From the NCBI GenBank assembly GCA_035307385.1, contig DATGID010000062.1:198402-262401 (forward strand): 64,000 nucleotides of DNA, in the 5' to 3' direction. The notes beneath the pieces were generated by a model. The model ran no database searches, was not told where the DNA came from, and saw only the letters and a program-made list of their open reading frames with translations. Below are positions 1-8,083 of the stretch, one piece after another (position 1 is the first letter of the stretch; each line of letters begins with the position of its first letter). Both the position numbers and the translations under genes were made by a program. This stretch comes from DATBHW01 sp035307385 (GTDB lineage: Bacteria; Chloroflexota; Ktedonobacteria; Ktedonobacterales; DATBGS01).

Positions 1-91
1 CATTCGTAGTTTTCTGTAGAAGGTCTTAGCCGACCCCTCTCAAGAGAGGACGGCGCACAGCGGCCCAGATCACGGGCAAAGAGGTGCTATT

Positions 92-292
92 ATGCTTCCA
101 GTTGAATCGACCATCACCCAGGATGAAGAAATAGAGGCGCTGCAAGAGCAGGGCTTCACCCAAGACCAGATCGCGCTCATCACGCGCTTCCGCAATGACT
201 ATACCTCCGGCCTGTATAAAGATGAGCCGCCAGAACACCGCCGTCTGGAATTTCTCCGCTGGCTCTATGCCAACGGCAAAATCCAGGGCTAG
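92..292 (+). CDS. Small acidic hypothetical protein
   Basis: This encodes 66 residues, starting at ATG 92 with a purine-rich ribosome site (AAAGAGG) about seven bases upstream. The protein has no membrane segment or cysteine; it is rich in Glu and Gln, predicted largely helical, and ends in a short Trp/Tyr-containing helix. I do not recognise a family. The frame is closed by TAG and followed about 50 bases later by a strong hairpin, which fits a single-gene transcript reading away from the left edge. A genuine small gene is likely because of the ribosome site and terminator. Function is unknown. Confidence 0.55.
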   Translation: MLPVESTITQDEEIEALQEQGFTQDQIALITRFRNDYTSGLYKDEPPEHRRLEFLRWLYANGKIQG

Positions 293-338
293 CGTCTTCA
301 GGTGAGCGCTGCCTCCTGGCACGCTCCCTTTCTATAGA

Positions 339-380
339 ACAGACGAGGCGTCTTACTGCAAGACGCCTCGTCTGTTTTTC
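339..380. terminator. Strong hairpin terminator between convergent genes
   Basis: A perfect 16-bp stem (339-354 pairing with 360-375) closes a five-base loop and is followed on the plus strand by a T run. It lies between the small gene ending at 292 and the hydrolase gene ending at 390 on the other strand, so it can serve both. Confidence 0.85.
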
Positions 381-389
381 TTCGTTCGA

Positions 390-1400
390 TCACGTCCGAG
401 CCGCCGCTGGCTGGCGCAGCCAGTCGATCACCCGCTGCTGAAAGCGCTCGGGCTGCTCATCCTGCGGCAGCATCTTGCTGCCATTGATGATCTCTACCTG
501 GGTGCCAGGGTTCAAACGCTGGAACGCCTGGGCCTCTGCCGCCGGAGCCATTTCCGCCTGTTTTCCCCACACAATAAGTGTCGGCTGGGAAAGCTGCGCA
601 AAAGCTTCGGCAATATCGATATTGAGATGCCCCGTCACAAAACGCAGCGGCACGTAGCGCGCCCCAGGCTGGTGCGCGGGGATGTAGTAGTAATCAACCA
701 GGTCGGCGGTGACCGCCTCTGGCCGCAGATAGACGTGCCGCGAGAGATACGAGTGCATCGCCGCCCGCGAGGCAACAGCGTTATAGACGCTTTCGCCAAT
801 GATTGGCGCGCGCATCACCTGCCAGAACGCGCGCTGCGCCAGCGTCGGGCCTCTGCTGAGTGCATACACGCCCGCAGGCTCGACCAGCACCAGCCGCTCA
901 AAGAGCTTCGGACGCTGAAACGCAGCCATGATAGCATACGCCGCGCTGAGCGAACTGGCAACCACATGCACCGGATGCTCAGCGCCCCCTGCCGCTTCGC
1001 GCACAAAATCAATCAGCAGTTGGACAAAGGTCTGCGCCGTGTAATCGAGCCGGGGACGGCTGGAAAGCCCAAACCCCAGCAGATCAGGAGCGTAGACCCG
1101 AAAATGCTCTGCGAGAGCGTCAACGTTCTTGCGCCACTCAAACGCCGAAGCGCCAGCAGAGATACCATGCGCCAGCACCAGCGGCTCGCCCTGGCCCTTG
1201 ACCTTGTAAAATACATCACCCTCGGTCCAGGGATAGCGGCGGCTTTCCCCGCTGAGTGCGCTAAATGGTTCCCCTGCCCGGCGCGCAATCGCGCGGTTGA
1301 CGACAGCCAGCGCGCCCAGCCCTCCGGCAACGCTGAGCAACGCTGCTACTCCACTGCCCCTGTCCAGGCGCGCACGGCGTTTCGATGACCTGCTTGGCAT
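390..1400 (-). CDS. Alpha/beta-hydrolase fold protein with degraded catalytic triad
   Basis: The 336-residue product has a basic N-terminus followed by a hydrophobic stretch (about residues 17-38) that probably anchors it to the membrane. An alpha/beta-hydrolase domain fills the rest: the oxyanion HG motif (LAHGISAG), the DLLGFGLS loop and a nucleophile elbow reading ASSLSA. At the C-terminal position where this family has GH before an EQPE motif, the sequence is NGSKMLPQDEQPE, so the catalytic histidine is absent; the usual acid position (WGxxD) reads WGKQAEM. It may therefore be a non-catalytic relative or use other residues. The start at 1400 has a GAGGGA ribosome site. The family assignment is safe; substrate and activity are unknown. 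Confidence 0.8.
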   Translation of the reverse strand: MPSRSSKRRARLDRGSGVAALLSVAGGLGALAVVNRAIARRAGEPFSALSGESRRYPWTEGDVFYKVKGQGEPLVLAHGISAGASAFEWRKNVDALAEHFRVYAPDLLGFGLSSRPRLDYTAQTFVQLLIDFVREAAGGAEHPVHVVASSLSAAYAIMAAFQRPKLFERLVLVEPAGVYALSRGPTLAQRAFWQVMRAPIIGESVYNAVASRAAMHSYLSRHVYLRPEAVTADLVDYYYIPAHQPGARYVPLRFVTGHLNIDIAEAFAQLSQPTLIVWGKQAEMAPAAEAQAFQRLNPGTQVEIINGSKMLPQDEQPERFQQRVIDWLRQPAAART

Positions 1401-1496
1401 GCGATCTTCCCTCTCGCGGTGAACGGCTGGCGGAGCACAGCGCCCACGCCAGAAGACACCGGCGCTGCAAAAAGCATGCCCGCCGCAGGCGCAGCG

Positions 1497-2000
1497 CTAG
1501 CCGTTTCCTTTGCCGTGTTCGGTGATCTCGCCAGCCAGCAAGCCAACCGCGTGCGGCAGGGCAGGCAGGATGGCCCCCAAACATTCGCGCACGCCCTTGG
1601 GGCTGCCGGGAAGATTGATGATCAGGCTCGCGCCGCGCGTGCCAGCCACCGCCCGCGACAGCATGCCAAAGGGTGTGTGCTTCAGGCTTTCCAGACGCAT
1701 CGCCTCCGCAATCCCCGGCGCCTGGCGCTCCAGGACGGCCAGCGTGGCCTCCGGCGTCAGATCATACGGACCAAGGCCGGTGCCGCCGGTCGTCAGAATC
1801 AAGCCAATCTTCTGGTCATCGGCCCACTGCCGCAGCCGCGCCTCGATCATGGCGCGGTCATCAGGCACAATTTCATAGGCCACCACCTGGCCGCCAATCT
1901 CTGGGGCGCTGACCAACTCGCGGATGGCTGCGCCGCTGGTGTCTTCGCGCTCGCCGCGCGCGCCCTTGGTGCTGACCGTCAAAATACCAACGCGAAACAT
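1497..2000 (-). CDS. moaB: MoaB/Mog family molybdenum cofactor protein
   Basis: This 167-residue protein belongs to the MoaB/MogA family that adenylylates molybdopterin before molybdenum insertion. It shows the family's phosphate-binding TTGGTGLGPYD loop, followed by TPEAT, and a C-terminal LPGSPKGV segment near NLPG, both standard for the fold. Length is as expected for a single-domain MoaB. I start it at the ATG at 2000 (MFRVGIL), which has GAGG eight bases upstream; an in-frame codon 21 bases earlier has no better support. No other cofactor genes are adjacent. The upstream side faces a divergent promoter at 2140-2168. MoaB and Mog cannot be separated reliably from sequence alone. Confidence 0.88.
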   Translation of the reverse strand: MFRVGILTVSTKGARGEREDTSGAAIRELVSAPEIGGQVVAYEIVPDDRAMIEARLRQWADDQKIGLILTTGGTGLGPYDLTPEATLAVLERQAPGIAEAMRLESLKHTPFGMLSRAVAGTRGASLIINLPGSPKGVRECLGAILPALPHAVGLLAGEITEHGKGNG

Positions 2001-2139
2001 GGCTCTGCCTCTTTCCCACAAAAATGTTCCTTGCCTTCGTTTCTATTGTCGAACCGCTGATCGCATTCCTGCAAGTTCCTGGCAATCGAGCAATCGCCTC
2101 CCTTCTCTATACCATATGGGCTACATGGTTTCTGATTTC

Positions 2140-2168
2140 TTGTCAAGCCGAAAGGAATACGCCATAAT
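2140..2168 (+). promoter_or_regulatory. Sigma-70-type promoter
   Basis: TTGTCA and CATAAT are separated by exactly 17 bases, about 50 bases upstream of the GTG start at 2225. This is a good housekeeping promoter for the TPR membrane protein. Confidence 0.65.
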
Positions 2169-2224
2169 AGCGGTAGTCGCAAAGCACTTGCTCCACGCGC
2201 AGAGAGGAAAGAGGAGTTGGACCG

Positions 2225-3172
2225 GTGAAACAGATCAATAATCGCCCGGGGCAGCCCCAACCCTCTCGCGCAGATCACATGCCCGAATCGGCGTTAGTGG
2301 TGGCGGGCACTCAGGCCACACGTCCCCGAAAAACGCGTCCGCGCGGCGGGCCAATCCGCATGTCCAGCCTGCCGCCATCGCCTCCACTGCGTGGATTATC
2401 GCTCCTGTTCTCCAGATGCTTTGGGCCACTCCAACCGCTGCGCTTTTTCTGGTCCATCGCCCGCTGGCTCTGGCTGGCAGCCGGATTAATCGTCATTGCC
2501 GCTGCTGCTGTGGACTATTTGCTTGACCTCTTTGCAGGCAGCCTCCCCAGCATTACGAGCGCATTTTTCCACAGCCCGGTGCTGGCGATACCAACGGTCC
2601 ATCCACTGCGTTTCATGGCGGGGGCTGGCATTGCGCTGGTCATTACGGGACTGGCCTGGGGAGCAGCGCACGAACATCAACGACGCCTCAATGCCAGGGC
2701 TGAACGGGTGCGGCGGGCCATTCGCAATGGCATGACCACCGATCTGATTGACGGCGAAATGCGCGCCGCCTTGCTCGCGGGGGATTTCTATGGCAATTTC
2801 CAACTTGCCACCGAGGTTCACGAGCAAGATCGCATTGCCGATGCCGTCTGCCTCTATCAACTGATTCTGGACCAGGTGCCGCGACATTTTGGCGCAAATT
2901 ATAACCTGGGTCTGATTCATGCCGAGACAGAACATTTTGACACCGCCGAAGGATACTGCCGCACAGCGATTCTCTTGAATGCCGAAAGCGCGGAGGCCCA
3001 GGGATTGACCGCCTATGTGCTCTATCGGCTGGGGTTGCTGGAGGAAGCGCAGCGGCGCGCCCGGCTGGCAGTGCGCATGGGCTTCTCTTCGCAAATGCTG
3101 GAATCGGTGATTTTACCTGGGCTGGGCGTCACCAGTTCGATGCCAGCAACACGTTCGGTCAGAGACGTATAA
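2225..3172 (+). CDS. Membrane protein with C-terminal TPR-like repeats
   Basis: The product is 315 residues long, starting at GTG 2225 behind an AGAGGAG ribosome site. The first 70 residues are basic and disordered. Two hydrophobic segments follow (about residues 78-100, WLWLAAGLIVIAAAAVDYLL region, and 123-145). The C-terminal half is helical and carries at least two tetratricopeptide-like units with the alternating Ala/Gly/Tyr pattern (ANYNLGLIHAE, then AEAQGLTAYVLYRLG). The repeats should lie in the cytoplasm and act as a protein-binding surface. No neighbouring gene suggests a partner. The architecture is visible; the role is unknown. Confidence 0.7.
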   Translation: MKQINNRPGQPQPSRADHMPESALVVAGTQATRPRKTRPRGGPIRMSSLPPSPPLRGLSLLFSRCFGPLQPLRFFWSIARWLWLAAGLIVIAAAAVDYLLDLFAGSLPSITSAFFHSPVLAIPTVHPLRFMAGAGIALVITGLAWGAAHEHQRRLNARAERVRRAIRNGMTTDLIDGEMRAALLAGDFYGNFQLATEVHEQDRIADAVCLYQLILDQVPRHFGANYNLGLIHAETEHFDTAEGYCRTAILLNAESAEAQGLTAYVLYRLGLLEEAQRRARLAVRMGFSSQMLESVILPGLGVTSSMPATRSVRDV

Positions 3173-3242
3173 GAGACTTGTAGCAGCGTCTCCGTTGTCA
3201 GAGGGTTCCTTTTCCGGTTTTCCTGATGGGGAGGTTTCACCT

Positions 3243-3419
3243 ATGCATCGGGCATTTGGTCGGCTCATCTTCGGCGTGTTTCTCGGATTGCTGCTTGGCA
3301 AAATAGTGCGTCGGCGGCGCGCAAGGCATTGGGCTAGAGGTCACTTCGACCCGGATGGCTACCCCGGCTGGGAAAGGCGCGGCGGGCCGCACCACCACGA
3401 GCATCATCCCCACCATTAA
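3243..3419 (+). CDS. Small membrane protein with basic and His-rich tail
   Basis: I place the start at ATG 3243, which follows GGGGAGG by about eight bases; this gives 58 residues. A TTG start further upstream would add 16 residues of doubtful value. One short hydrophobic helix (LIFGVFLGLLLG) is followed by an RRRRAR cluster and a tail ending in HHHEHHPHH. The tail could bind a transition metal, but similar tails occur without known function. The gene stands about 70 bases behind the TPR protein and may share its transcript. Confidence 0.5.
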   Translation: MHRAFGRLIFGVFLGLLLGKIVRRRRARHWARGHFDPDGYPGWERRGGPHHHEHHPHH

Positions 3420-3460
3420 GCGTCAGCGCGAGAGACGGGCCTGGAGTGGAATAAGAAAAT

Positions 3461-3504
3461 GCGCCGTACGCGCTCCAGAAGAAGCATGGAGGGCTGTACG
3501 GCGC
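3461..3504. terminator. Hairpin between convergent genes
   Basis: A 9-bp perfect stem (3461-3469 with 3496-3504) encloses a smaller CTCC/GGAG hairpin. It sits between the His-rich gene ending at 3419 and the unknown minus-strand gene ending at 3552. There is no clear T run, so termination is an inference. Confidence 0.45.
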
Positions 3505-3551
3505 TGAATAATAAAGGACCAATAAGACCGGATAAAGGCGGGGAAGGGGTA

Positions 3552-3905
3552 CTAGGCTTCGATGCGGTAGCTGTCGAGAATACACTCCACCTCAGCAGCA
3601 ACGATGCATGACTGCACTCGTTTACGGGCAATGCTGACTCCATCAGCCGTTTGCAGATCAGCCTCATCCAGAAGGTCACACGCCTGCTCAATTGCCCCGC
3701 TTTCCTGAAGGAAGTCGTGATAGCTGGCCGCATCCAGTGAAAATGCTGAGCAGATTGGAACAACGAAGATACGCTGCAAAGCGCCGCTCTTCTTGTCGCT
3801 CTGCCCTGAAGTTCTCACCTCCCAGTTCACCCCTGCGCCCGCAGGAGCGCTCTCATCAGCGGATAGCTCCTGCACAAAAACCAGGGTGTGTTCAGTTAAT
3901 CCCAT
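3552..3905 (-). CDS. Hypothetical protein
   Basis: I start this at the ATG at 3905 (MGLTEHT), which has GAGG five bases upstream, giving 117 residues; the frame stays open 39 codons further upstream. The composition is acidic and mixed alpha/beta, with cysteines spread through the C-terminal half, and there is no signal peptide or membrane helix. I do not recognise a family. The alternative frames here look less protein-like, and the convergent hairpin at its end supports it as a real gene. Function is unknown. Confidence 0.45.
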   Translation of the reverse strand: MGLTEHTLVFVQELSADESAPAGAGVNWEVRTSGQSDKKSGALQRIFVVPICSAFSLDAASYHDFLQESGAIEQACDLLDEADLQTADGVSIARKRVQSCIVAAEVECILDSYRIEA

Positions 3906-4322
3906 GAAGACCTCGGCATCTTCTAACTGGCAGCAGTGTTGTCTGGCGCTGCGCTCTGAGGAAAAAGTGCAGGCAGAGCAAGCCCGCTGCTTCCCGCCGG
4001 AGGGCAATTCGCACCTCATCATTCAGCGCGGCAGCGCTCCAGATGATGCGTGTGAAATGCCTCCACTCGCTGAAACGAGAGAGCATTTTTCAGGTAACAA
4101 CTGTGAAAAACTGAGGAAAAAAGTACCCCCTCTCTCCTGGCCCTCCTGGGAGGGCTGGCTGGCTTCTGGCCCCATGCCAGCCAGCTTTCCGGCGCCAGAG
4201 GAGAGAGAAAGAAGCGCCGCCGGGCTATTTTAAGCTCTTGACTGTTTCCCAGTCAGAGCGTATCCTCTGCACAGAGCGGAATGGATGGGTTCCGCCATCA
4301 TTTCAGAGGAGGAAATAACAGC
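3906..4322. other. Intergenic stretch with a hairpin
   Basis: No convincing gene is seen here. The stretch contains a perfect 10-bp stem (4154-4163 with 4176-4185), flanked by loosely complementary CTCTCTCCTGG and CCAGAGGAGAG segments, forming a larger imperfect structure of about 80 bases. An RBS (AGAGGAGG) for the next gene lies at the right end. Confidence 0.4.
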
Positions 4323-4514
4323 ATGCGCAGCAGACTGGTCGGCATCATCGGTACTGTTCTCGGCCTCATCCTGGCGATCTTGGGTGTCTATCTCTGGTTC
4401 ATCAGCTCCGTACCACACCACAAACTCGGCCCTGCCTTCCTGGTGGTCGGGGTCATCCTGCTGGCCTTTGGCGCCTGGGCCTATGTTGGCAGCGCCAGAG
4501 CCAAAGCCGCCTAG
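4323..4514 (+). CDS. Small two-helix membrane protein
   Basis: This encodes 63 residues from ATG 4323, which follows an excellent AGAGGAGG site. Two hydrophobic helices (about residues 5-25 and 36-55) are joined by a short loop containing HHKLG, and the tail is short and positively charged. The layout resembles many uncharacterised small membrane proteins of Gram-positive-like bacteria. A 16-bp hairpin at 4561-4599 ends the transcript, so it is probably monocistronic. Confidence 0.6.
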   Translation: MRSRLVGIIGTVLGLILAILGVYLWFISSVPHHKLGPAFLVVGVILLAFGAWAYVGSARAKAA

Positions 4515-4560
4515 AAGTTCGAGAACGCCTCGCGCTTCGCACTTTTTACGCCTCTTCCCG

Positions 4561-4599
4561 CAGAGGGCTGCTCGCCGTTACCTGGCGAGCGGCCCTCTG
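4561..4599 (+). terminator. Hairpin terminator
   Basis: A 16-bp stem (4561-4576 with 4584-4599, one U-G wobble) closes a seven-base loop 46 bases after the small membrane protein. The T run is weak. Confidence 0.65.
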
Positions 4600-4632
4600 T
4601 ATGCTGATGCGGGCAGCCCATCAGCGATTTGC

Positions 4633-4661
4633 TTGACGCTCTGCCGTCGATCTGCTAGGAT
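4633..4661 (+). promoter_or_regulatory. Sigma-70-type promoter for the allH-like gene
   Basis: TTGACG and TAGGAT are separated by 17 bases, and the ATG of the DUF2877 gene lies 46 bases beyond the -10 hexamer. Confidence 0.65.
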
Positions 4662-4707
4662 GAGCGCAAGGCAGCCAGGAACTGCCAGGAAAGCCAGGGG
4701 AAAAAAC

Positions 4708-5679
4708 ATGGTCACGCTCTTGCTTCGCGTGCTTTCCCACAGCACCGCCATCCAACCGCTGCTAGATATTCCAACCACGCGAGGCAGTGTCCAAAGTGTG
4801 TTTCCGCGCGCCGCAAACCTCTTGTTTGGAAGCCGATTGCTGACCTTGCACGCGCGCGATACCCCTTGCGCGCCGAACGGATTGGTCCTGCCACTGCGCG
4901 CGGGACAGGGACCGCTGGCCGATCTCCAGACCGGCATGGCCGTCATCATCGAGCGGGGCACCATCTACATTCCAACCCCCAGCCTGCGCCTGAGCACCCA
5001 GAACAGCCAACCCTGGAATCCTCGGCCACACCTGGAACCTGGCGCGTGCCCACCAGAGCGCCTGGAACGCAATCTGGAACGGCTGACCACCTTGATGGCG
5101 GGAAAAGCCTCCAGAGATGGATTGGCGGCGCTGGCAAACTTGCCGGTTGACGCCGCAGGCGTCAGTGCATCAGCAGAAGCCGAGGCATCCGCTGATGAAT
5201 CGTTTCTGCTGCACACTGCCCGGTCCGCCGCAGCGCTGTTACTGGACGGCGTGATTCACCAGAACCACCAGGCAATGCGCCAGGGAGCCAGCACCCTCAC
5301 CGGTCTGGGGCCGGGACTCACGCCATCTGGCGATGATCTGCTGATTGGATTTATGGCTGCCACCAGCGTGCTGAATGCGCCGCTCGGACTCAGCAGCGAT
5401 TTTTATCAGCGCTTGCATATGGAACTCCTGACCATTGCACGCGGACGCACCAACAAGCTGAGCATCACCTGGATGGAATACGCCAGGCAAGGCGAGGTGG
5501 CCGAACACCTGGGGCACCTTTTTCACGCGCTCGTAGGCGATAACGCTCGTCTGCTAGAGGACGCCGCGCTGACGGTTTTGAAAAGCGGCGCAACCTCCGG
5601 CGGCGATCTCCTGGCTGGCATCATCCTGGGGAGTCGCTGCCTGATCGAGCAGCACAGGCTAGAACAAGCGAGAGGTTGA
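4708..5679 (+). CDS. allH: DUF2877 protein, AllH/YlbF-like oxamate carbamoyltransferase subunit
   Basis: I start this at ATG 4708, seven bases after CAGGGGA; the product has 323 residues. The diagnostic DUF2877 motif GLGPGLTPSGDD lies near residue 200, and a second conserved block (SGGDLLAGIILG) is close to the C-terminus. In Escherichia coli the DUF2877 protein AllH (formerly YlbF) works with AllF (FdrA) and AllG (YlbE) as oxamate carbamoyltransferase in anaerobic allantoin use. Homologues of both partners follow at 8084 and 9718, which supports the same role here. The TGA stop (5677-5679) lies inside the right-end sequence of a TnpB-type element, so the native C-terminus may have been altered by that insertion. 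Confidence 0.82.
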   Translation: MVTLLLRVLSHSTAIQPLLDIPTTRGSVQSVFPRAANLLFGSRLLTLHARDTPCAPNGLVLPLRAGQGPLADLQTGMAVIIERGTIYIPTPSLRLSTQNSQPWNPRPHLEPGACPPERLERNLERLTTLMAGKASRDGLAALANLPVDAAGVSASAEAEASADESFLLHTARSAAALLLDGVIHQNHQAMRQGASTLTGLGPGLTPSGDDLLIGFMAATSVLNAPLGLSSDFYQRLHMELLTIARGRTNKLSITWMEYARQGEVAEHLGHLFHALVGDNARLLEDAALTVLKSGATSGGDLLAGIILGSRCLIEQHRLEQARG

Positions 5680-5712
5680 CACTCCCCATGCCAAAGGGCA
5701 GAGGATTCTTCC
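5676..5712 (-). mobile_element. Right end of an IS200/IS605-type (tnpB) element
   Basis: Read on the minus strand, this carries a hairpin with CCTCTGCCCTTTGGCATGGGG followed by AGTGTCAA, the shape typical of the right ends of tnpB elements. It lies just past the 3' end of the tnpB remnant, in the correct orientation. The element terminus abuts or overlaps the stop codon of the allH-like gene. Confidence 0.6.
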
Positions 5713-5726
5713 TTCATCCAGCCAAC

Positions 5727-5978
5727 TTAACAGCGTGCAATCGCTTGCCACGCCCGATCTGCTGCTGCTTGACGGGCCATCGAATTGAGCCGAGCGGCAA
5801 AAGGGAACACTTGTGCCAATTGGGCACAGAGAGCTTGCAGATCGTTCTTGCCAACATACTGCCCATCCATCCAGAGCCGGAGCGCCTTGTTGCGCACAAA
5901 CTGCGTCGTGCGAATGGCCTCAACAATCGCCATCCGCTGGGTCTGGTTGGTCCGCAGTTTGTATTCCAAGATCAGCAT
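5727..5978 (-). pseudogene. tnpB: Truncated TnpB (IS200/IS605 family), N-terminal fragment
   Basis: The 83-residue frame starts MLILEYKLRTNQTQ and continues with FVRNKALRLWMDG, the N-terminal helix-turn-helix region of the IS605 OrfB/TnpB family. Complete TnpB has about 350-450 residues with a RuvC-like nuclease and a zinc finger; none of that remains. The frame ends right after the RAWQAIAR segment, and only about 15 bases separate it from the element right-end hairpin, so an internal deletion removed most of the gene. It cannot encode an active nuclease. The tiny ribbon-helix-helix gene begins directly upstream, three bases away on the same strand. Confidence 0.8.
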
Positions 5979-5981
5979 ATG

Positions 5982-6149
5982 TCACTTCTGCTTCCGTTGG
6001 CGGCGGGCCAGATAATCCCGCACGGCCCAGAGGATTTCGCTGTTCATCGAGCGTCCTTCCTCCTTTGCCGCTTGTTTCAATTGAGCCGCCAATTCAGGCG
6101 GAAAGCGCACATTGATATTGGTAATAGCAGGTTTCTCTTGCTCGCTCAT
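5982..6149 (-). CDS. Ribbon-helix-helix (Arc-like) DNA-binding protein
   Basis: Translating the minus strand from ATG 6149 gives 55 residues. A beta strand (TNINVRFPP) is followed by two helices with the Arc pattern ELAAQLKQAAKEEGRSMNSE; NSEI begins the second helix. This matches the Arc-type ribbon-helix-helix fold that binds DNA as a dimer. Its TGA lies three bases before the TnpB fragment ATG, so the two form a cassette, and the small protein may once have regulated the transposon gene. The reading frame itself looks intact. A start-codon ribosome site is not obvious. Confidence 0.7.
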   Translation of the reverse strand: MSEQEKPAITNINVRFPPELAAQLKQAAKEEGRSMNSEILWAVRDYLARRQRKQK

Positions 6150-6199
6150 ATAGCTATTATGGCATCACAGTAGCTCTACTTCAAGTGCTGAGCGCGGCT

Positions 6200-6235
6200 A
6201 CATCCCTATGCCTAAAGGACGGGGCCTTCGCCGCG
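6200..6235. repeat. Second element-end-like hairpin upstream of pucR
   Basis: The plus strand reads TCCCTATGCCTAAAGGACGGGG followed by CCTTC. It resembles the plus-strand reading of the right end at 5676-5712 (CTCCCCATGCCAAAGGGCAGAGG then ATTC) in the same orientation. It is probably a remnant of another, otherwise lost, element end. It ends 16 bases before the pucR-like start. Confidence 0.4.
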
Positions 6236-6251
6236 TAAGAAAGGTAACGCC

Positions 6252-7949
6252 ATGACATTCACGGTTCAAGATGCCTTGAAAGTCGGCCCGCTGCGCTCTG
6301 CCCGCGTGCTGGCAGGAACGGATGGATTGAATCATCCGCTCTCCTATGTCAATGTCATGGAAGTGCCCGACATTCTCAAATGGGTCAAACGCGATGAACT
6401 GCTCCTGACCACCCTCTATCCCATGCGCGACATGACCATCTCGCCCGGCGAATTGGTGCGCGAACTCTCCCAGCGCCATCTCGCGGGCATTGCCGTGAAA
6501 ATCGGGCGCTATGTCGATGGCGTGCCCGAGGAAATGGTCGAGGCCGCCGAACGCGAGCGCCTGCCGCTGCTGGAATTGCAAGCCGATGTGTCTTTTAATG
6601 ACATCATCAATTCACTGCTGGCGGAAATCCTGAATGCCCAGGCCAATCGCCTGCGCCATTCCCAGGATGTGCATCAGCGGTTCACTGATATTGTCCTGGC
6701 GGGCGGGGGCCTGGGCGAAATTGCCGAAAACCTGGCGGCGCTGCTGCAAAACCCGATTCTCATCGTCGGTCCGGAACGCCGCGTGCTGGCCGCCGCCGAA
6801 AGCGCCGAAAGCAATGGCTTGCTGGCGCAGCTTATCACCAAGCAGGGCGATCACCAGCAGTTGGAGGCCAGTGAACTCGGAGACGGCACAAAAAGCGCCA
6901 AAGCCGCCTCGACTACCCGGCGCATGCTCCACGTGGGCAACGAAACCATCCCCTGCGCGGTGCGCCCCATTCGGGTGGGCACGGCGTTCTATGGCTCAAT
7001 TATTGCTGTGCTAAGTAATCAGGAACTGAATGATGGCATGGTTATGGCAATCGATCACGCTGCAACGGTTGCAGCCATAGACATCATGAAACAACAAGCC
7101 ATCCTGAATGTCGAGCGGCGTTTTCAGGCCGACTTCCTCGACGACCTACTCTCTGGACGCATCCAGTCGCGCGAAGCCGTTTCGGCCAGAGCCAGCGCGC
7201 TGGCCTGGAACCTTGACCGGCCCGCGCTGGTCATGGTCATCGCCTTTCATCGTGCAGGCCAGGACCCAGCGCAGCGCTGGCGCAACCATACGGCTTTCCG
7301 GCGCGAGGGCGTGCGGCTCATCGACCTGGCGCGCACCACGCTTCAGAAGCTTGATCGCAGCGTCATTCTGTGGGAGCGCTCTGACAGCCTGGTCGCGCTG
7401 CTCAGCGAACCTTGCGCCCGCCAGAATCAGCCCGCGCAGGTGCGCCAGGCCAGCATGCAGTTTGCCAAACATATCAACGAAGAACTGCATATCGCCGGGG
7501 GCGAAGACTGCTCGACCATCGGCGTGGGCCGCGCCTACAGCGACCCACTCAAGCTGCATCTGAGCTATGAAGAGGCGCGCCAGGCGCTGGTCATCGGGGC
7601 CAAGGTCTGGGGCAGCGGCACCTTCAGCCACTTTGAAGACCTGGGCGTCTATCGCATCCTGCATCATCACCCCGATAAAGCCGAACTGGACAGCTTCGCC
7701 GAAGAGGTGCTGGGCAAGCTGATCGAATATGATCGCAAACGCAACACCGATCTGGTCGAGACGCTGGATGTCTTGATGGACTGCAACCTCAACATCTCCG
7801 TCGCGGCGCGGCGTCTCTACCTGCATTACAACAGCCTGCGCTATCGCCTCCAAAAAATCGAAGAACTGATCGGCCCATTTGTCGACGACGCCCATCAGCG
7901 CTTCAACCTCCAGTTTGCGCTGCGCATCCGCAAGGCCAGGCAGCTTTAA
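6252..7949 (+). CDS. pucR: PucR-family transcriptional activator
   Basis: This 565-residue regulator has the three parts of PucR proteins: an N-terminal purine-catabolism domain (about residues 5-125, with the VMEVPDILKWVKRDELLLTT pattern), a central GGDEF-related region (about 280-430), and a C-terminal helix-turn-helix of the CdaR/PucR type (about 495-555: NISVAARRLYLHYNSLRYRLQKIEE). PucR of Bacillus subtilis activates purine and allantoin catabolism. Its position between the allH-like gene and fdrA suggests it controls this block in response to a purine-derived metabolite. A short AAGG site precedes ATG 6252. The element debris just upstream may have displaced its native promoter. Confidence 0.9.
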   Translation: MTFTVQDALKVGPLRSARVLAGTDGLNHPLSYVNVMEVPDILKWVKRDELLLTTLYPMRDMTISPGELVRELSQRHLAGIAVKIGRYVDGVPEEMVEAAERERLPLLELQADVSFNDIINSLLAEILNAQANRLRHSQDVHQRFTDIVLAGGGLGEIAENLAALLQNPILIVGPERRVLAAAESAESNGLLAQLITKQGDHQQLEASELGDGTKSAKAASTTRRMLHVGNETIPCAVRPIRVGTAFYGSIIAVLSNQELNDGMVMAIDHAATVAAIDIMKQQAILNVERRFQADFLDDLLSGRIQSREAVSARASALAWNLDRPALVMVIAFHRAGQDPAQRWRNHTAFRREGVRLIDLARTTLQKLDRSVILWERSDSLVALLSEPCARQNQPAQVRQASMQFAKHINEELHIAGGEDCSTIGVGRAYSDPLKLHLSYEEARQALVIGAKVWGSGTFSHFEDLGVYRILHHHPDKAELDSFAEEVLGKLIEYDRKRNTDLVETLDVLMDCNLNISVAARRLYLHYNSLRYRLQKIEELIGPFVDDAHQRFNLQFALRIRKARQL

Positions 7950-8083
7950 TCCCTCCGGCTGGCAAGAGTGTGCGAATTGATGAGCGGCTTTCGTCACATT
8001 TCCCAATGGACAGAAGCCCACCATGCTGCTTGAATAGAGGTTGTAATCTGCCCCTTCCGGCAACTTTTGACCCGAGGATACCC

